Positions 1 through 9,492 are shown, counted from the first letter of the stretch. The stretch is DNA of 64,000 nucleotides from Methanoculleus marisnigri JR1 (GCF_000015825.1 NC_009051.1:986695-1050694); one strand, 5' to 3'. Numbers and translations are program-made. Notes: generated by a model not told the origin, from the letters alone.

Positions 1-308
1 CGGATCATCACCGCATCGACGTAGCGGGCAAGCACCCGTGCCGTGTCCCGGATCTCCTCGCCCCGTCCGAGCTGCATATCCTGGGGATTTAAGAAGAGCG
101 CGTGGCCGCCGAGATCGGACATCCCCACCTCGAACGAGACCCGGGTGCGGGTGGACGCCTTCTCGAAGATCATCCCGAGGCTCTTGCCTCTGAGGAATTC
201 GTGTGCGGTTCCCGCAGACTTCAGCCTCTTCAGGCGCACTGCGTCGGCAACGATGCTCTCGAGTTCGTACTCGCCGATATCGAGGATCGAGAGAAAATCC
301 TTCTTCAT
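1..308 (-). CDS. argF: Ornithine carbamoyltransferase, N-terminal part (cut by window edge)
   Basis: Only the first ~102 residues are present; the gene runs off the left edge. The start reads [20 protein letters not shown] and contains STRTRVSFE, the carbamoyl-phosphate-binding signature of the aspartate/ornithine carbamoyltransferase family, followed by [18 protein letters not shown], as in ornithine enzymes. The product would condense carbamoyl phosphate with ornithine to give citrulline in arginine synthesis. The ATG overlaps the purD stop by four bases (ATGA), indicating translational coupling. Aspartate carbamoyltransferase shares the first motif but not the second block. Confidence 0.93.
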
Positions 309-1600
309 AAAATCTCCCTCATGTGCTGGCACCTCTTCTCGAGGATCTCGGGTGTGCCGATGTCCCTGCGGTGAAAGACGCTTCCCGAGACGGAAGATGC
401 CGCTTTCTCGGCTATCGCTTCGGCCTCCTCGAGCGTCTCGCCCCTCCCGACGAACGCGAGCGTCCGTGACGTCAGGGTGTGGAGCGTCCCGTCCCGCTCC
501 TCGACGCTTGCGTAATACAGCAGGGCGTCGCCGTAGTCGCCGAGGGTAAGCGGTTCGTTCGCCCTCGGCGCATCCGGGTAGCCCTCGGGGACGAGGTACT
601 TGCAGACCGTCGCCTTCTTCGCGAACCGGACGTGCGACGGCGCAAGATCGCCCTCGATGATGTGGCCGACGATCCCGGCAAAATCCGATTCCAGGAGCGA
701 AAGAACGTTCATGGCCTCGGGGTCACCGAACCGGGCGTTGAACTCGATGACTTTCGGGCCTTCGCGGGTGTTCATGAACTGGCCGTAGAGGATTCCCCGG
801 TAGGGCGTCCCCTCTGCCCGCATGGCCGCGACCGTGTCTGTCATGATCCGGAGGGCTTTCTCGTAGTCCCGGCGGGAGACGAAGGGGAGCATGTGATCTG
901 CCAGGGAGTAGGAGCCCATGCCGCCGGTGTTCGGTCCCACGTCCCCTTCGTAGGCACGCTTGTGGTCCTGCACGAGCGGCATGGGTATCAGGTGCTCGCC
1001 GTCGACGAACGCCTGGAGGGTAAACTCCTCCCCCACCAGCCGCTCTTCCAGGACGACGCTTCCCCCGATCTCCCGGGCGTACTCGACCGCCCCCGCCACA
1101 TCGACGTGTTCGCCCATGATGCGCACGCCCTTCCCGCCGGTGAGCCCGATGGGCTTGACCGCGAGGTCGCCGTCGTAGGACTCGATGAACCGCCGTGCCT
1201 CCTCCGGGTCGCGGCAGACCCGGTACTCCGGGCACCCCGCGATTCCGTGCCGCTCCATCAGTCGGCGGCAGAACGCCTTGTCCGTCTCGATCCGGGCCGC
1301 GGCACGCGTCGGCCCGAGAGACGGTATCCCCGCCGCCTCAAGGCGGTCGACGATGCCCGCCTCAAGGGGGGCCTCCGGCCCGATGACTGCGGCATCAACT
1401 CCGCAATTGGTGGCGAATGGTATTACTTTCTCGATATTGGTCTCTTTTTCGAGGAGCACCCGCTCCGAGAGCCGGGCAATCCCCGGGTTCTTGCGTGCCA
1501 TGACAGAAAAAATCTTCGTGTCGCTGTTGCAGGAAAGCGCCCTGGTGATCGCATGCTCCCTGCCACCACCGCCTACAACGAGTACTTTCATATCCATCAT
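305..1600 (-). CDS. purD: Phosphoribosylamine-glycine ligase (GAR synthetase)
   Basis: The 431-residue protein has the expected family length. It opens with the glycine-rich loop [13 protein letters not shown], carries the ATP-grasp signature [10 protein letters not shown] near residues 223-232, and has the metal-binding block [11 protein letters not shown] near residue 295. It joins phosphoribosylamine and glycine using ATP in the second step of purine synthesis. Two further in-frame ATGs lie within the first four codons; the one giving MKVLVVGG (base 1591) is closest to the usual family start. It sits between pyrE and argF in a tight minus-strand group of nucleotide and arginine genes. Confidence 0.96.
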
Positions 1601-1623
1601 ATTTGCCCGCTCTTAAAAAATGT

Positions 1624-2136
1624 TTATCCGTCCAGCAGCTCGCTGACCCGCACAAGTGCAAGAAGAGACGCACCTTTTTCTGCAAGCGCCTCGCGAGCGC
1701 CCGCTTCCCGGTCGACGACGGTCACTACCTGGTCGACGTGCGCGCCCGCGGCACGAAGCGCCTCGAGACCGTAGAGGGCGCTTCCTCCGGATGTGGTTAC
1801 ATCTTCGACCAGCAGCACGTTTTTCCCGAGCACGTCGCCGATGATTGTCCCGGCCTTGCCGTGATCCTTCCCCTCCTTCCGGACGACGGCATAAGGCCGG
1901 CCGCTCGCGAGCGAGACGGCGACGGCGATCGGTACGGCGCCGACCGCCACTCCGGCGACCATCTCAAATTCCCGGCCTTCGGCAATGGTTTTCCCGATCT
2001 CTGTGAGGACGGCGGGATTCGTTGTCGCAGCTTTGATGTCGATGTAGTAAGAACTCCGGGCTCCCGATGCGAGGACGAACTCCCCGAACTCGATAGCCCC
2101 GCATTCAAGCAACAGTGTCGCGATTGGGTTTACCAT
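1624..2136 (-). CDS. pyrE: Orotate phosphoribosyltransferase
   Basis: The 170-residue protein contains the PRPP-binding signature VLLVEDVTTSGGSA at residues 107-120 and the upstream catalytic-loop block KEGKDHGKAG (88-97). It converts orotate and PRPP to orotidine monophosphate in pyrimidine synthesis. The short length is typical of archaeal PyrE. Its start overlaps the end of carS by seven bases, and purD follows 23 bases downstream, so the three are probably cotranscribed. Confidence 0.95.
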   Translation of the reverse strand: MVNPIATLLLECGAIEFGEFVLASGARSSYYIDIKAATTNPAVLTEIGKTIAEGREFEMVAGVAVGAVPIAVAVSLASGRPYAVVRKEGKDHGKAGTIIGDVLGKNVLLVEDVTTSGGSALYGLEALRAAGAHVDQVVTVVDREAGAREALAEKGASLLALVRVSELLDG

Positions 2137-2693
2137 GGTACCTCTTTAACTCCGATGTAATAGCCGATAATGTTCACCACCCGGTGCAGGAGCGGTGTCA
2201 TGACGACGATCCAGACTGCGATGGGCAAAGTGATGGTTCCGAACAACCACTGGGGGTCGAAGATGAGAATCAGCAGGAAGGAACCGACGACCAGGTCGTA
2301 CTGGTCGGCCAGGAACCAGGATTCTCCCCGATCCTTACCCAGTCTCCGCTTCAGGAAACTTTTAGCGAGATCACCGAGGAGCGCGCCGGTTGCAAGGAGG
2401 GTGACGGAGAGGAACGTCTGCTGGGGGAGAGCACTCAGGCTGAACGCGGTGGCTGCCCAGATCTCGATGAGACCCACCAGCACACCCGAGACTACGCCAC
2501 CGAAGAATCCCCGGTACGTCTTTCCGTCGCCGAAGACCCTTCTCCCGTCGGAGAACGTCCGCCCGAGATCGATGGGCGTCCCGCCGCCGAAGAGTGCAGC
2601 CGCCGAATTCGGCACGTATGCCGGAATCATGATCCACAGTGCTGCCAGCCCGGCAAAAATCCAGTAGCCGATGTCTGTACTGATAACTGTCAA
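2130..2693 (-). CDS. carS: CDP-2,3-bis-O-geranylgeranyl-sn-glycerol synthase (CDP-archaeol synthase)
   Basis: This 187-residue integral membrane protein belongs to the archaeal CarS (formerly DUF46) family. It shows about five hydrophobic segments and the conserved cytoplasmic block DGKTYRGFFGG (residues 56-66), followed by GDLAKSFLKRRLGKDRG. The family transfers CMP from CTP to unsaturated archaetidic acid, making the precursor for archaeal phospholipid head groups. Its divergent neighbour is a tetraether-lipid-synthase-like radical SAM enzyme, so the two membrane-lipid steps share one promoter region. The ATG lies just after a TATA-like tract. Confidence 0.93.
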   Translation of the reverse strand: MTVISTDIGYWIFAGLAALWIMIPAYVPNSAAALFGGGTPIDLGRTFSDGRRVFGDGKTYRGFFGGVVSGVLVGLIEIWAATAFSLSALPQQTFLSVTLLATGALLGDLAKSFLKRRLGKDRGESWFLADQYDLVVGSFLLILIFDPQWLFGTITLPIAVWIVVMTPLLHRVVNIIGYYIGVKEVPW

Positions 2694-2708
2694 TATTCAG
2701 TACAATCA

Positions 2709-2720
2709 GTAAATATAAAG
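2709..2720. promoter_or_regulatory. Shared AT-rich TATA region for divergent carS and tes
   Basis: The gap between the two divergent genes contains GTAAATATAAAG, readable as a TATA box on either strand. It lies about 20 bases upstream of the carS ATG and 52 bases upstream of the chosen tes ATG. Assignment is by position and composition only. Confidence 0.55.
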
Positions 2721-2771
2721 ATTAAAGTGTCGAAACATGAGATACGAATGAAAGGTGGGCACGGTGAGAGA

Positions 2772-4241
2772 ATGCTGATAAAAAAGACGAAGAGCCTCTG
2801 CCCAACATGCGGTCGCGTGCTCGATGCCGATGTCGTTGAGGAGGAGGGACAGGTCTGGCTGGTCCGGACCTGCCCGGAACACGGCGCGTACCGGGGCCTC
2901 TACTGGTCCGATGCAGAGATGTACCGGAGATTCGATGCTTACGAGCGTATCGGAAACGGGATCTCGAACCCGCAGAAGGTTGTCTCCCCGGCAGGATGCC
3001 CGAACGACTGCGGTGCCTGCGAGAACCACCGGTCGACGACGCTGCTCGCGAACATCGACCTGACGAACCGGTGTAACCTCAACTGCGACTTCTGCTTTGC
3101 GAACGCCCGGGCATGTGGTTACGTTTACGAACCGACGTTCGACCAGATCGTCGGGATGCTGCGCATGTTGCGCGAGGAAAAGCCTGTTCCGGCACCTGCC
3201 GTCCAGTTCTCGGGAGGCGAGCCGACGATGCGTGACGATCTGCCCGAGATCATCCGGAAGGCAAAAGAACTCGGGATGTCCCAGGTGCAGGTCGCGACGA
3301 ACGGTATCCGGCTCGCACAGGATCCCGACTACGCCCGGCAGCTCAAAGAGGCCGGGCTCTCCACCGTCTACCTCCACTTCGACGGCGTGTCCCGCGAGAC
3401 GAACTCGAAACTCGCGAGTGACTGGCGGGCAATAGAGAACTGCGAGAGGATCGGCATGGGAGTGGTGCTGGTGCCTACGGTCATCAGGGGCAGGAACGAC
3501 CATGAGGTGGGCGCCATCATCAAATACGCCGCCGAGCATATCAAGACCATCCGGGGTGTCAATTTCCAGCCGGTGGCGTTTACCGGGGCCGCAAGCGAGG
3601 ATGACGTCAGGAACGAACGGATAACCATCCCGGAACTCGCGAAGCGGATTGAGGAGCAGACGGACGGCGTGATCAAGAAGGACTACTTCTACCCGGTGCC
3701 CTGTGTCGTCCCGATCTCCGAACTCGTCGAGGCTTATACCGGTAAACCCCAGATCTCGTTCACCACGCACCAGCACTGCGGCGCAGCGACCTATGTCTTC
3801 GTCACCGACGAGGGGATGGTTCCGGTCAACAGGATGGTGGACGTCGATGCCTTCTTCGAGTCGGTCGAGAAGATGACGGCGAAACTCGCGAAAGGCGGCT
3901 CGCTCAACAAGTACGTGACTCTCGTCGAGGGGGTCAAGGATCTCTACGGCTCCACCAGGAAGGCGGAGCAGAAGAACACCGGGGAATTCGTGAAACTGAT
4001 AGCAAAGGCTCTCGTGATGCAGAACTTCGAGGCCCTGCGTGAGTTTCACTGGAATGCCCTCTTCATCGGCACGATGCACTTCATGGACCGGTACAACTAC
4101 GACCTCTCCCGGGTGCAGCGGTGCTGCATCCACTACGCGACCCCCGACGGCCGCCTGATCCCGTTCTGCACCTACAACAGCGGCCCGGTCTACCGCGAGC
4201 AGGTCTGGAAAGCCTTCGCAGAGCCCCAGAAGGACGAGTGA
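2772..4241 (+). CDS. tes: Radical SAM enzyme, tetraether lipid synthase (Tes)-like
   Basis: The 489-residue protein has the radical SAM cluster motif CNLNCDFC at residues 101-108, preceded by extra cysteine groups (CPTC at 10-13, C34, and CPNDCGAC at 76-83). Late cysteines include HQHC and a C-terminal RCC...FC block. This multi-cluster layout matches the MJ0619/Tes family, whose characterised members join two archaeol tails into a biphytanyl chain. Some relatives act in methanopterin methylation, so the function is inferred. The adjacent divergent carS gene supports a lipid role. ATG 2772 was chosen because GGTGAG sits just upstream; an in-frame ATG at 2748 would add eight residues. Confidence 0.8.
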   Translation: MLIKKTKSLCPTCGRVLDADVVEEEGQVWLVRTCPEHGAYRGLYWSDAEMYRRFDAYERIGNGISNPQKVVSPAGCPNDCGACENHRSTTLLANIDLTNRCNLNCDFCFANARACGYVYEPTFDQIVGMLRMLREEKPVPAPAVQFSGGEPTMRDDLPEIIRKAKELGMSQVQVATNGIRLAQDPDYARQLKEAGLSTVYLHFDGVSRETNSKLASDWRAIENCERIGMGVVLVPTVIRGRNDHEVGAIIKYAAEHIKTIRGVNFQPVAFTGAASEDDVRNERITIPELAKRIEEQTDGVIKKDYFYPVPCVVPISELVEAYTGKPQISFTTHQHCGAATYVFVTDEGMVPVNRMVDVDAFFESVEKMTAKLAKGGSLNKYVTLVEGVKDLYGSTRKAEQKNTGEFVKLIAKALVMQNFEALREFHWNALFIGTMHFMDRYNYDLSRVQRCCIHYATPDGRLIPFCTYNSGPVYREQVWKAFAEPQKDE

Positions 4242-4272
4242 CCGCCTGCCTTATACGAGATGGGGAGGAGTG

Positions 4273-4905
4273 ACTGCTCGCTCGCACCTAACGGTGCTCA
4301 AGCTCGCTTCGCTCGCACTCCCCCCCGGCGGCTTTTTATGTGTACCCTATCTTTTGCGCGAAGTATTGGAGATTGTAACTTCGCTGAATCTGGTGTGGGT
4401 GGGGGCTATTGATAGAGCCTTACGCGATAGAGACAGGGGGGATGCTCCTGCCGTCCTGGCAGTCGCGCTCTGGAACATCGCACTCCCCGTCGGCCCCTCT
4501 CCCGATGGCGATACCCTCACAGCCCAGTGTACGGGGAGTACCTGGAGAAGAACCATGCACGGCTGCCCACCGGGTATCGCCATGACTGCCCCCGCCCCCT
4601 TGGGGGCGGGGGAGGAGGCCGAAGGCCGGGCGGGGTGGGGGTTACAGATATACCGAAGTGGTGGGTGATACCGGGAGAAACCATATGCGATAGAGACAGG
4701 GGAGGGGGGCGTGTCCCCCCTCCCCGTCAGCCCCACCCCAGTGGCGATACCCTCACGGTCCACTGCACCGGGGAGATACTGGAAATGTGATGTATGCGCC
4801 CCGAACCATGTTTTTTCCACCGGCTATCGCCATGACTGCCCCCTTCCAGCGTGGCGGGGAGGACCGGGCGGATTTCTCCCCCTATAAGGCGGGGGCAAGC
4901 TTGGC
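4273..4905. repeat. Cluster of dispersed mini-hairpin mosaic elements
   Basis: The 726-bp gap between the 3' ends of tes and the alanine dehydrogenase-like gene has no credible gene. It holds several copies of the window's dispersed element: a mini-hairpin block at 4273-4322 (CACC TAAC GGTG), frames ending in TGGCGATA at 4506-4513 and 4742-4749, and frame starts TATCGCCA at 4575 and 4825. Poly-G/poly-C arms such as GACAGGGGAGGGGGG lie between. The 4273-4322 block reappears inverted at about 49190-49240. The copy at 4825-4905 looks truncated. Confidence 0.8.
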
Positions 4906-4967
4906 AAAGGGGGGGTCATCTTCATTCATACAGCATGGACACCCCATCACCCGGCCTCGTGCAAGCG

Positions 4968-5909
4968 TCACGGAAACGGCAGTTCGTATCCCCCGTCCCC
5001 GTCCCGCAGGACGAGGGCGGCGATGGCGAGGTCCTGGATGGCAAGCCCGGTGGAGTCGAAGATTGTAATGGCGTCCGGGGACGACCGCCCCTTCTTCCCG
5101 ATGACGACCTCGCCGAGGGTTCCCGCGATCCGGGCGGGGTCGTAGTACCCGGTGCCGACCGGGACGTTGACCTCGCCCGAGTGGGTCGCCTGGCCGGGGT
5201 CGTCGACGAAGACCTCGGCATTCTCCAGGATCGTGGGATCCAGTTCCTGTTTGCCGGGGGCGTCCGCGCCGATCGCATTGATGTGCGTCCCTTCGTGGAT
5301 CCAGTCCGCCATCACGACCGGTTTCGTCGACGGCGTCGTCGTGGTCAGCACGTCGCAGTCGCAGGCGCGCTCGATCGGGACGCTCCGGGCATTGTAGTCG
5401 GAGTAACGCGCTGCAAAAGCCTCCGCACTCTTCTCAGTCCTGCTCCAGACCAGGATCTCCTCGATCGCGAGCGAGGCAGCCGTTGCCTCGACCTGCGCCT
5501 CCGCCTGCCGCCCGGCTCCCACGATCCCGAGGGTGACGGGGTGGCGGGGCGCGAGATACTTCGCCGCAATGGCGCCCGCTGATCCGGTTCGCAGCGCGGT
5601 GAGTTCGGTGGCGTTGATGATCGCCGTCGGGATACCGGTTGTTATATCGATGATGACGGTGAGCGCCATGACGGTGGGAAGGCCTCTCGTGCGGTTATGC
5701 GGGTGGACGTTGACGATCTTCACCCCGGCAATCTCCTGGGCCGGGAGGTATGCCGGCATCGTCCGGAAATCCCCGCTCTCGACGAACGTCACGTAGACCT
5801 TCGGCGGCATCTGAACATTGCCTCTCCCGTGTTCGGCAAAGGCCGCTTCAATCGCCGGGTTCACCTCGGCATACGGCGGGTATCCGGCATGAACCGGGTA
5901 ATACTTCAT
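4968..5909 (-). CDS. Alanine dehydrogenase / ornithine cyclodeaminase family protein
   Basis: The 313-residue protein has the mu-crystallin/ornithine cyclodeaminase architecture. It carries the substrate-lysine block GVKIVNVHPHN (residues 62-72), the TALRTGSAGA loop, and the dinucleotide-binding motif GIVGAGRQAEAQ (128-139), followed by a second half containing VVMADWIHEGTHINAIGAD. Family members are archaeal NAD-dependent alanine dehydrogenase or ornithine cyclodeaminase; sequence alone does not separate them here. It is read convergently with tes and is followed downstream only by repeats. No operon partner is evident. Confidence 0.87.
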   Translation of the reverse strand: MKYYPVHAGYPPYAEVNPAIEAAFAEHGRGNVQMPPKVYVTFVESGDFRTMPAYLPAQEIAGVKIVNVHPHNRTRGLPTVMALTVIIDITTGIPTAIINATELTALRTGSAGAIAAKYLAPRHPVTLGIVGAGRQAEAQVEATAASLAIEEILVWSRTEKSAEAFAARYSDYNARSVPIERACDCDVLTTTTPSTKPVVMADWIHEGTHINAIGADAPGKQELDPTILENAEVFVDDPGQATHSGEVNVPVGTGYYDPARIAGTLGEVVIGKKGRSSPDAITIFDSTGLAIQDLAIAALVLRDGDGGYELPFP

Positions 5910-6166
5910 AGGGCGATCACCCCGCGAAGGCAGGGTCGCCTCGCCGTTCTCCTCGATCCGATGGAGAGATGCATAGAACTACTCCGGTGGACGGAGATAT
6001 CAACTGTTTGGTGCGGGGGAATCCGGTTCGTTCATGCGTGTGATCCGGGAAGTCTTGCAGCATGGTAGAAAAAGAGTGCGAGCGGGCTCTCCCGTAAATA
6101 GGCCTCGCGTACACCGTCGGTGCGGGTCGCCGGGAGAGAGGGCGGGGAGTGTTGGAACCCCGGCTC

Positions 6167-6838
6167 TCACTCGGGGTTCTCCTGCATCCCCCGTATCGAG
6201 AGCCGGATCAGGCCGAGATTGGCATCCGGCTTCGTAAGGATGCAGAGGGAGAGATCGCCGTAGGGTGCGATGATGAGCTTCCCTGCCGGTGTCTCGAGGA
6301 TTATCTGGGAGAGGTCGCCCATCTCCATATCGCCGGTGATGCGGGTGCCGGCACGGAGCAGGTCTTCGGCGACCGCGGCCACCTGCTCGAAGTCCGCGGA
6401 GCCGAGCGACTGAAGGGCAAACCCCTCGTGGAAGACCGAGACTGCAGCGACGCCCGGCTGCCGCACGATCTGGTCGAGGCAACTCGTATCCACCGACCCT
6501 ATCCGGGAAGAAGGCTTTGCGCCGCCCTCGCTGATCAGGCACCCCGCCTCGCTGGAGGCTTCCCGGGCCGCCTCGGTTTCCTCGCCCGTGTAGGCGATGA
6601 GTTCCGAATCGAGCGACGGCCGTTCAAACAGGTAACTGTAAGCTTCGTCTCCGCTGAGCAGCAACCCTTTGCCGCTGTTCTCGAACGCGGCTCCGTATGG
6701 CTTCCCGTTCTGAACCAGAACGAAACCGGTTCCTCCGGGTTCGCTGATGCGCACCGCTCCGGTGAAGTGAGGGCTGATCGAAGCAAGGGCCGAGAGAGGC
6801 CCCTGCAGTCGTCCGAGTGAGATGCCGTCGGGTAGCAT
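6167..6838 (-). CDS. DUF2226-like plus roadblock/LC7 domain protein
   Basis: The 223-residue protein has an N-terminal half resembling DUF2226 (FTGAVRISEPGGTGFVLVQ, then GKPYGAAFENSGKG). The C-terminal half reads as a roadblock/LC7 domain (LDQIVRQPGVAAVSVFHEG followed by strands ending KLIIAPYGDLSLCILTK). Roadblock domains dimerise and usually bind or regulate nucleotide-switch proteins. It is the last gene of the hydrogenase-linked block and starts four bases after the preceding roadblock gene. No catalytic residues are apparent; a scaffolding or regulatory role is inferred. Confidence 0.72.
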   Translation of the reverse strand: MLPDGISLGRLQGPLSALASISPHFTGAVRISEPGGTGFVLVQNGKPYGAAFENSGKGLLLSGDEAYSYLFERPSLDSELIAYTGEETEAAREASSEAGCLISEGGAKPSSRIGSVDTSCLDQIVRQPGVAAVSVFHEGFALQSLGSADFEQVAAVAEDLLRAGTRITGDMEMGDLSQIILETPAGKLIIAPYGDLSLCILTKPDANLGLIRLSIRGMQENPE

Positions 6839-6842
6839 CGTC

Positions 6843-7190
6843 TCACAGAGCAGCGATAATCCGATCTCTGTTCTTCTTCAGTTCGTAGCGGATTCTCCCG
6901 ACATTAACGTTCGCGTTCGCCACAATGGCGATCAGCTCGTCCTCCGAGAGCGGGGAGAGCAGGATGGGGCCGTTCTCCAGTTCGATGAGCATCTGGTTCA
7001 TCTCGCCCTTTCCGAGTTCGTCGCTCATGGCTTCGGACGTACCCATGCCTGTCGATGCCATGGCACCCAGGGCCTCGACGTCCACGTCCCCGGCAACGAC
7101 GCTCTCGATCACAAAGCCGTCCCGCCCCGCCACGACTGCGGCGGTAACCCCGTCAAGTTTCAGGAATTCTCCCAGGATCTGTTTTAGCAT
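6843..7190 (-). CDS. Roadblock/LC7 domain protein
   Basis: The 115-residue protein is a single roadblock/LC7 domain of MglB-like size. It shows the N-terminal helix LKQILGEFLKLDGVTAAVVAGRDGFVIES and the core strands MNQMLIELENGPILLSPLSEDELIAIVA, split here only for quotation. Such proteins often act as regulators of small G proteins or as dimeric adaptors. It lies ten bases downstream of the hydrogenase large subunit and is probably cotranscribed. No Ras-like GTPase gene is present in the window; a MinD ATPase encoded upstream in the same block is a possible partner (inference). Confidence 0.83.
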   Translation of the reverse strand: MLKQILGEFLKLDGVTAAVVAGRDGFVIESVVAGDVDVEALGAMASTGMGTSEAMSDELGKGEMNQMLIELENGPILLSPLSEDELIAIVANANVNVGRIRYELKKNRDRIIAAL

Positions 7191-7200
7191 GTTTTATCTC

Positions 7201-8568
7201 CTATGTTCTCCGAACGCACTCGATCTTGAGGGGCATTCTCCCGATCGCGTGCGTCGCGCACGAAATACAGGGGTCATACGCCCTGATGATCATCTCGATC
7301 CGGTTTGCTGCCCCATCGGTCAACGCTCCGTTCTCCACCACCCGGCGTGCCATATCCTCCACGCCGCGGTCCATCCCGTAGTTGTTCTGGCAGGTCGCCA
7401 CGATCAGGTTGCACCGCTCGATGATACCGTTTTCATCGACGGAATAGTCGTGGATCAGGGTTCCCCGGGGCGCTTCGATGATCCCGACACCCCGGCGGTT
7501 CACGACCGCTCCCACCGGCGTCCGGATGTCTGATCCGGTGATGCCCGGGTCGGAGAGCAACTGGACGGCCCGCTCGCACGAGGCGATGAACTCGATGTAG
7601 CGCGCCAGGTTGTATGCCAGCGTGGCCTGGGTGACGGTGCCGAACCGCTCGCGGTACTCCGCGAGAGCGGCGTCCGCGTGCTCCGTGCCCATCTTCTGCA
7701 CGATGTTGAGCCGGGCGAGCGGCCCGACCCGGTAATAGTCTCCGCCTTTGAACCGGGCGAACTTCAGGTACGACCAGTCCTCCGAGTACTCCTCGATGAA
7801 GTTCGTGTAGTCCTGACCCGAGAACGAACCGAGCTGACCGCCGTCCGGCCCGAGCATCATAGCAGGCCCTTCGTAGGTCGAGTAGACCCCGTTGTTGGCC
7901 ATGCCCAGGAAACCGGTCGTTACGGCCCCGAACTCCATATCGACGCCGTCGAGGAGACCGCGAGCGAGATCCCATCCTTCACGCGCGATCCCGAGCGCCT
8001 CATTCGCCATGGTGGCGAGTTCTGCTCTCTTTCCTTCCGTGAGCGCCGTCGACATCCCGCCGGGCAGCGCGTTAGACGGGTGGATGGGTTTGCCGCCGAC
8101 CGCTTCCGTCAGGCGCTGACCGAACTTCCGGACCGCGATCGCCTTCTTCGCGAGATCCGGCGAGTGGCGGGCAAGCCCGATGACGTTCCGCGTCTCTGCC
8201 GGTGCGTCGTGGCCCAGGATGAAGTCCGGAGCCGCGAGCATGAAGAAGTGAAGGGCGTGGGAGTGGATGAACTGCCCGATGCTCAGGAGTTCCCGGAGTT
8301 TCTTCCCGGTCGCGGGCGGTTCGACGCCGAAGATCTGGTCGGTCGCCTTCGCTGCGGCCAGGTGGTGTGCCGAAGGGCATATCCCGCAGATGCGGGGCGT
8401 TATACGGGGTGCTTCCCCAATCGAAGCGCCGATAAGGAACTTCTCGAACCCCCTCAGTTCCACGACCTGGAAGTGGGCCGAGTCGACCTGCCCCTGGTCG
8501 TTGAGGTAGATCCTGACGCCTGCATGACCCTCGATCCGGGTCACCGGGCTGATTGTGATCTCTTTCAT
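7201..8568 (-). CDS. Cytoplasmic NiFe hydrogenase, large (catalytic) subunit
   Basis: The 455-residue protein carries both nickel-ligand motifs: RICGICPSAH (C61, C64) and DPCISCATH near the C terminus (C434, C437, H440). The tail AIGRMPLKIECVRRT after H440 is the peptide expected to be removed by a maturation protease. It resembles group 3, Mvh/Vhu-like enzymes rather than membrane Ech/Eha enzymes. Its start overlaps the small-subunit stop by four bases. The usual electron partner MvhD is absent from this block; a ferredoxin and a V4R protein are present instead, so the electron acceptor is unclear. Confidence 0.92.
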   Translation of the reverse strand: MKEITISPVTRIEGHAGVRIYLNDQGQVDSAHFQVVELRGFEKFLIGASIGEAPRITPRICGICPSAHHLAAAKATDQIFGVEPPATGKKLRELLSIGQFIHSHALHFFMLAAPDFILGHDAPAETRNVIGLARHSPDLAKKAIAVRKFGQRLTEAVGGKPIHPSNALPGGMSTALTEGKRAELATMANEALGIAREGWDLARGLLDGVDMEFGAVTTGFLGMANNGVYSTYEGPAMMLGPDGGQLGSFSGQDYTNFIEEYSEDWSYLKFARFKGGDYYRVGPLARLNIVQKMGTEHADAALAEYRERFGTVTQATLAYNLARYIEFIASCERAVQLLSDPGITGSDIRTPVGAVVNRRGVGIIEAPRGTLIHDYSVDENGIIERCNLIVATCQNNYGMDRGVEDMARRVVENGALTDGAANRIEMIIRAYDPCISCATHAIGRMPLKIECVRRT

Positions 8569-9482
8569 CTGCTCCTCTCCTTTACCAGATCCCGGATCTT
8601 TGAGTTCTCCTTGTCCTCCATGATCAGGCTCCCGATAGTGAAGGCGTACATCGTGTGTGCGACGTCGTAGAGTTCCTTCTCCACCTCTTTCTGCGGCTTA
8701 CCGGTGAGATCCGAAATTCTCCGCGCCATCATGCCGTAGATGTCCCGGCAGGGCTCACGGAGGATATCGAGCGAGGGGCCGTTGCACCCGTGGCACGGGA
8801 TGTTGTTTTTGGGGCACGACGCACCGCATCTCCCGAAGGTGACGCTCCCGAGGCAGAGGTAGCCCTGCCCGAGCAGGCAGTGTTCGCGGTCGGGAACGCC
8901 CTCGTGCCGATGCTTGAGCGTCCAGCTCTCGACCGGTCCCATGATCCTGTCGCATTCCGAACAGACGGACTTGCGCGAGAGTTCGAGGGTGTCTCCCGCG
9001 ATCATTGCCGGGATGATCTGCTTTAAGAACGCCTCTTTCGGCGGGCAGCCCACGATGTAGTAATCGATCTTCACGAGGTCGCCCACCGCGAACGCCCGGT
9101 AGAGGAACGGCGGCACGTCCGTCGGGATAACCCCGTCGGGCTTCGTCGTCTCAACCTCCCGGTAGACGCAGGAGAAGAGGTCTTCGTTCGAGCTCAGCAT
9201 TGAGAGACCCGATACGCCCCCGTAGCAGGCGCAGGTCCCTAGTGCGATAAGCGTCTTTGACCGTTTCCGGATCTTCTCGAGGCGTTCGCGGTTCTCTTCG
9301 TTCCGAACGGCTCCGGTCACGAACGCGATATCGATATCCTCGGGAGGCTCCTTGACGTCCATGATCACCGGGGAGTAGACGATGTCCGCTTCTGCGATGA
9401 CGTCAAGGAGCATTTCATGGAGATCCAGCACTGCGATCGTACACCCTGAACATCCTGCCAGTTCTTCAATAGCAATCTTCAT
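8565..9482 (-). CDS. NiFe hydrogenase small (iron-sulfur) subunit, MvhG-like
   Basis: The 305-residue protein starts with the proximal-cluster motif ELAGCSGCTIAVLDLHE (C11, C14), followed by GTCACYGGVSGL and VGCPPKEAFL, typical of small subunits. Further cysteines toward the C terminus (CSECDRI, CLGSVTFGRCGASCPKNNIPC) supply the medial and distal clusters. No twin-arginine signal is present, so the enzyme is predicted to be cytoplasmic. It is translationally coupled to the large subunit. The family passes electrons from the NiFe site to a partner protein. Confidence 0.91.
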   Translation of the reverse strand: MKIAIEELAGCSGCTIAVLDLHEMLLDVIAEADIVYSPVIMDVKEPPEDIDIAFVTGAVRNEENRERLEKIRKRSKTLIALGTCACYGGVSGLSMLSSNEDLFSCVYREVETTKPDGVIPTDVPPFLYRAFAVGDLVKIDYYIVGCPPKEAFLKQIIPAMIAGDTLELSRKSVCSECDRIMGPVESWTLKHRHEGVPDREHCLLGQGYLCLGSVTFGRCGASCPKNNIPCHGCNGPSLDILREPCRDIYGMMARRISDLTGKPQKEVEKELYDVAHTMYAFTIGSLIMEDKENSKIRDLVKERSR

Positions 9483-9492
9483 CGTCCTCGCC

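Noticed and set aside
2115-2771. Extended N terminus of the tes reading frame
   Set aside because: It runs antisense through carS; the cysteine motifs begin right after ATG 2772, which has a ribosome-binding site.
2706-4133. Long minus-strand frame opposite tes
   Set aside because: Shadow frame; tes carries clear radical SAM and cysteine motifs on the other strand.
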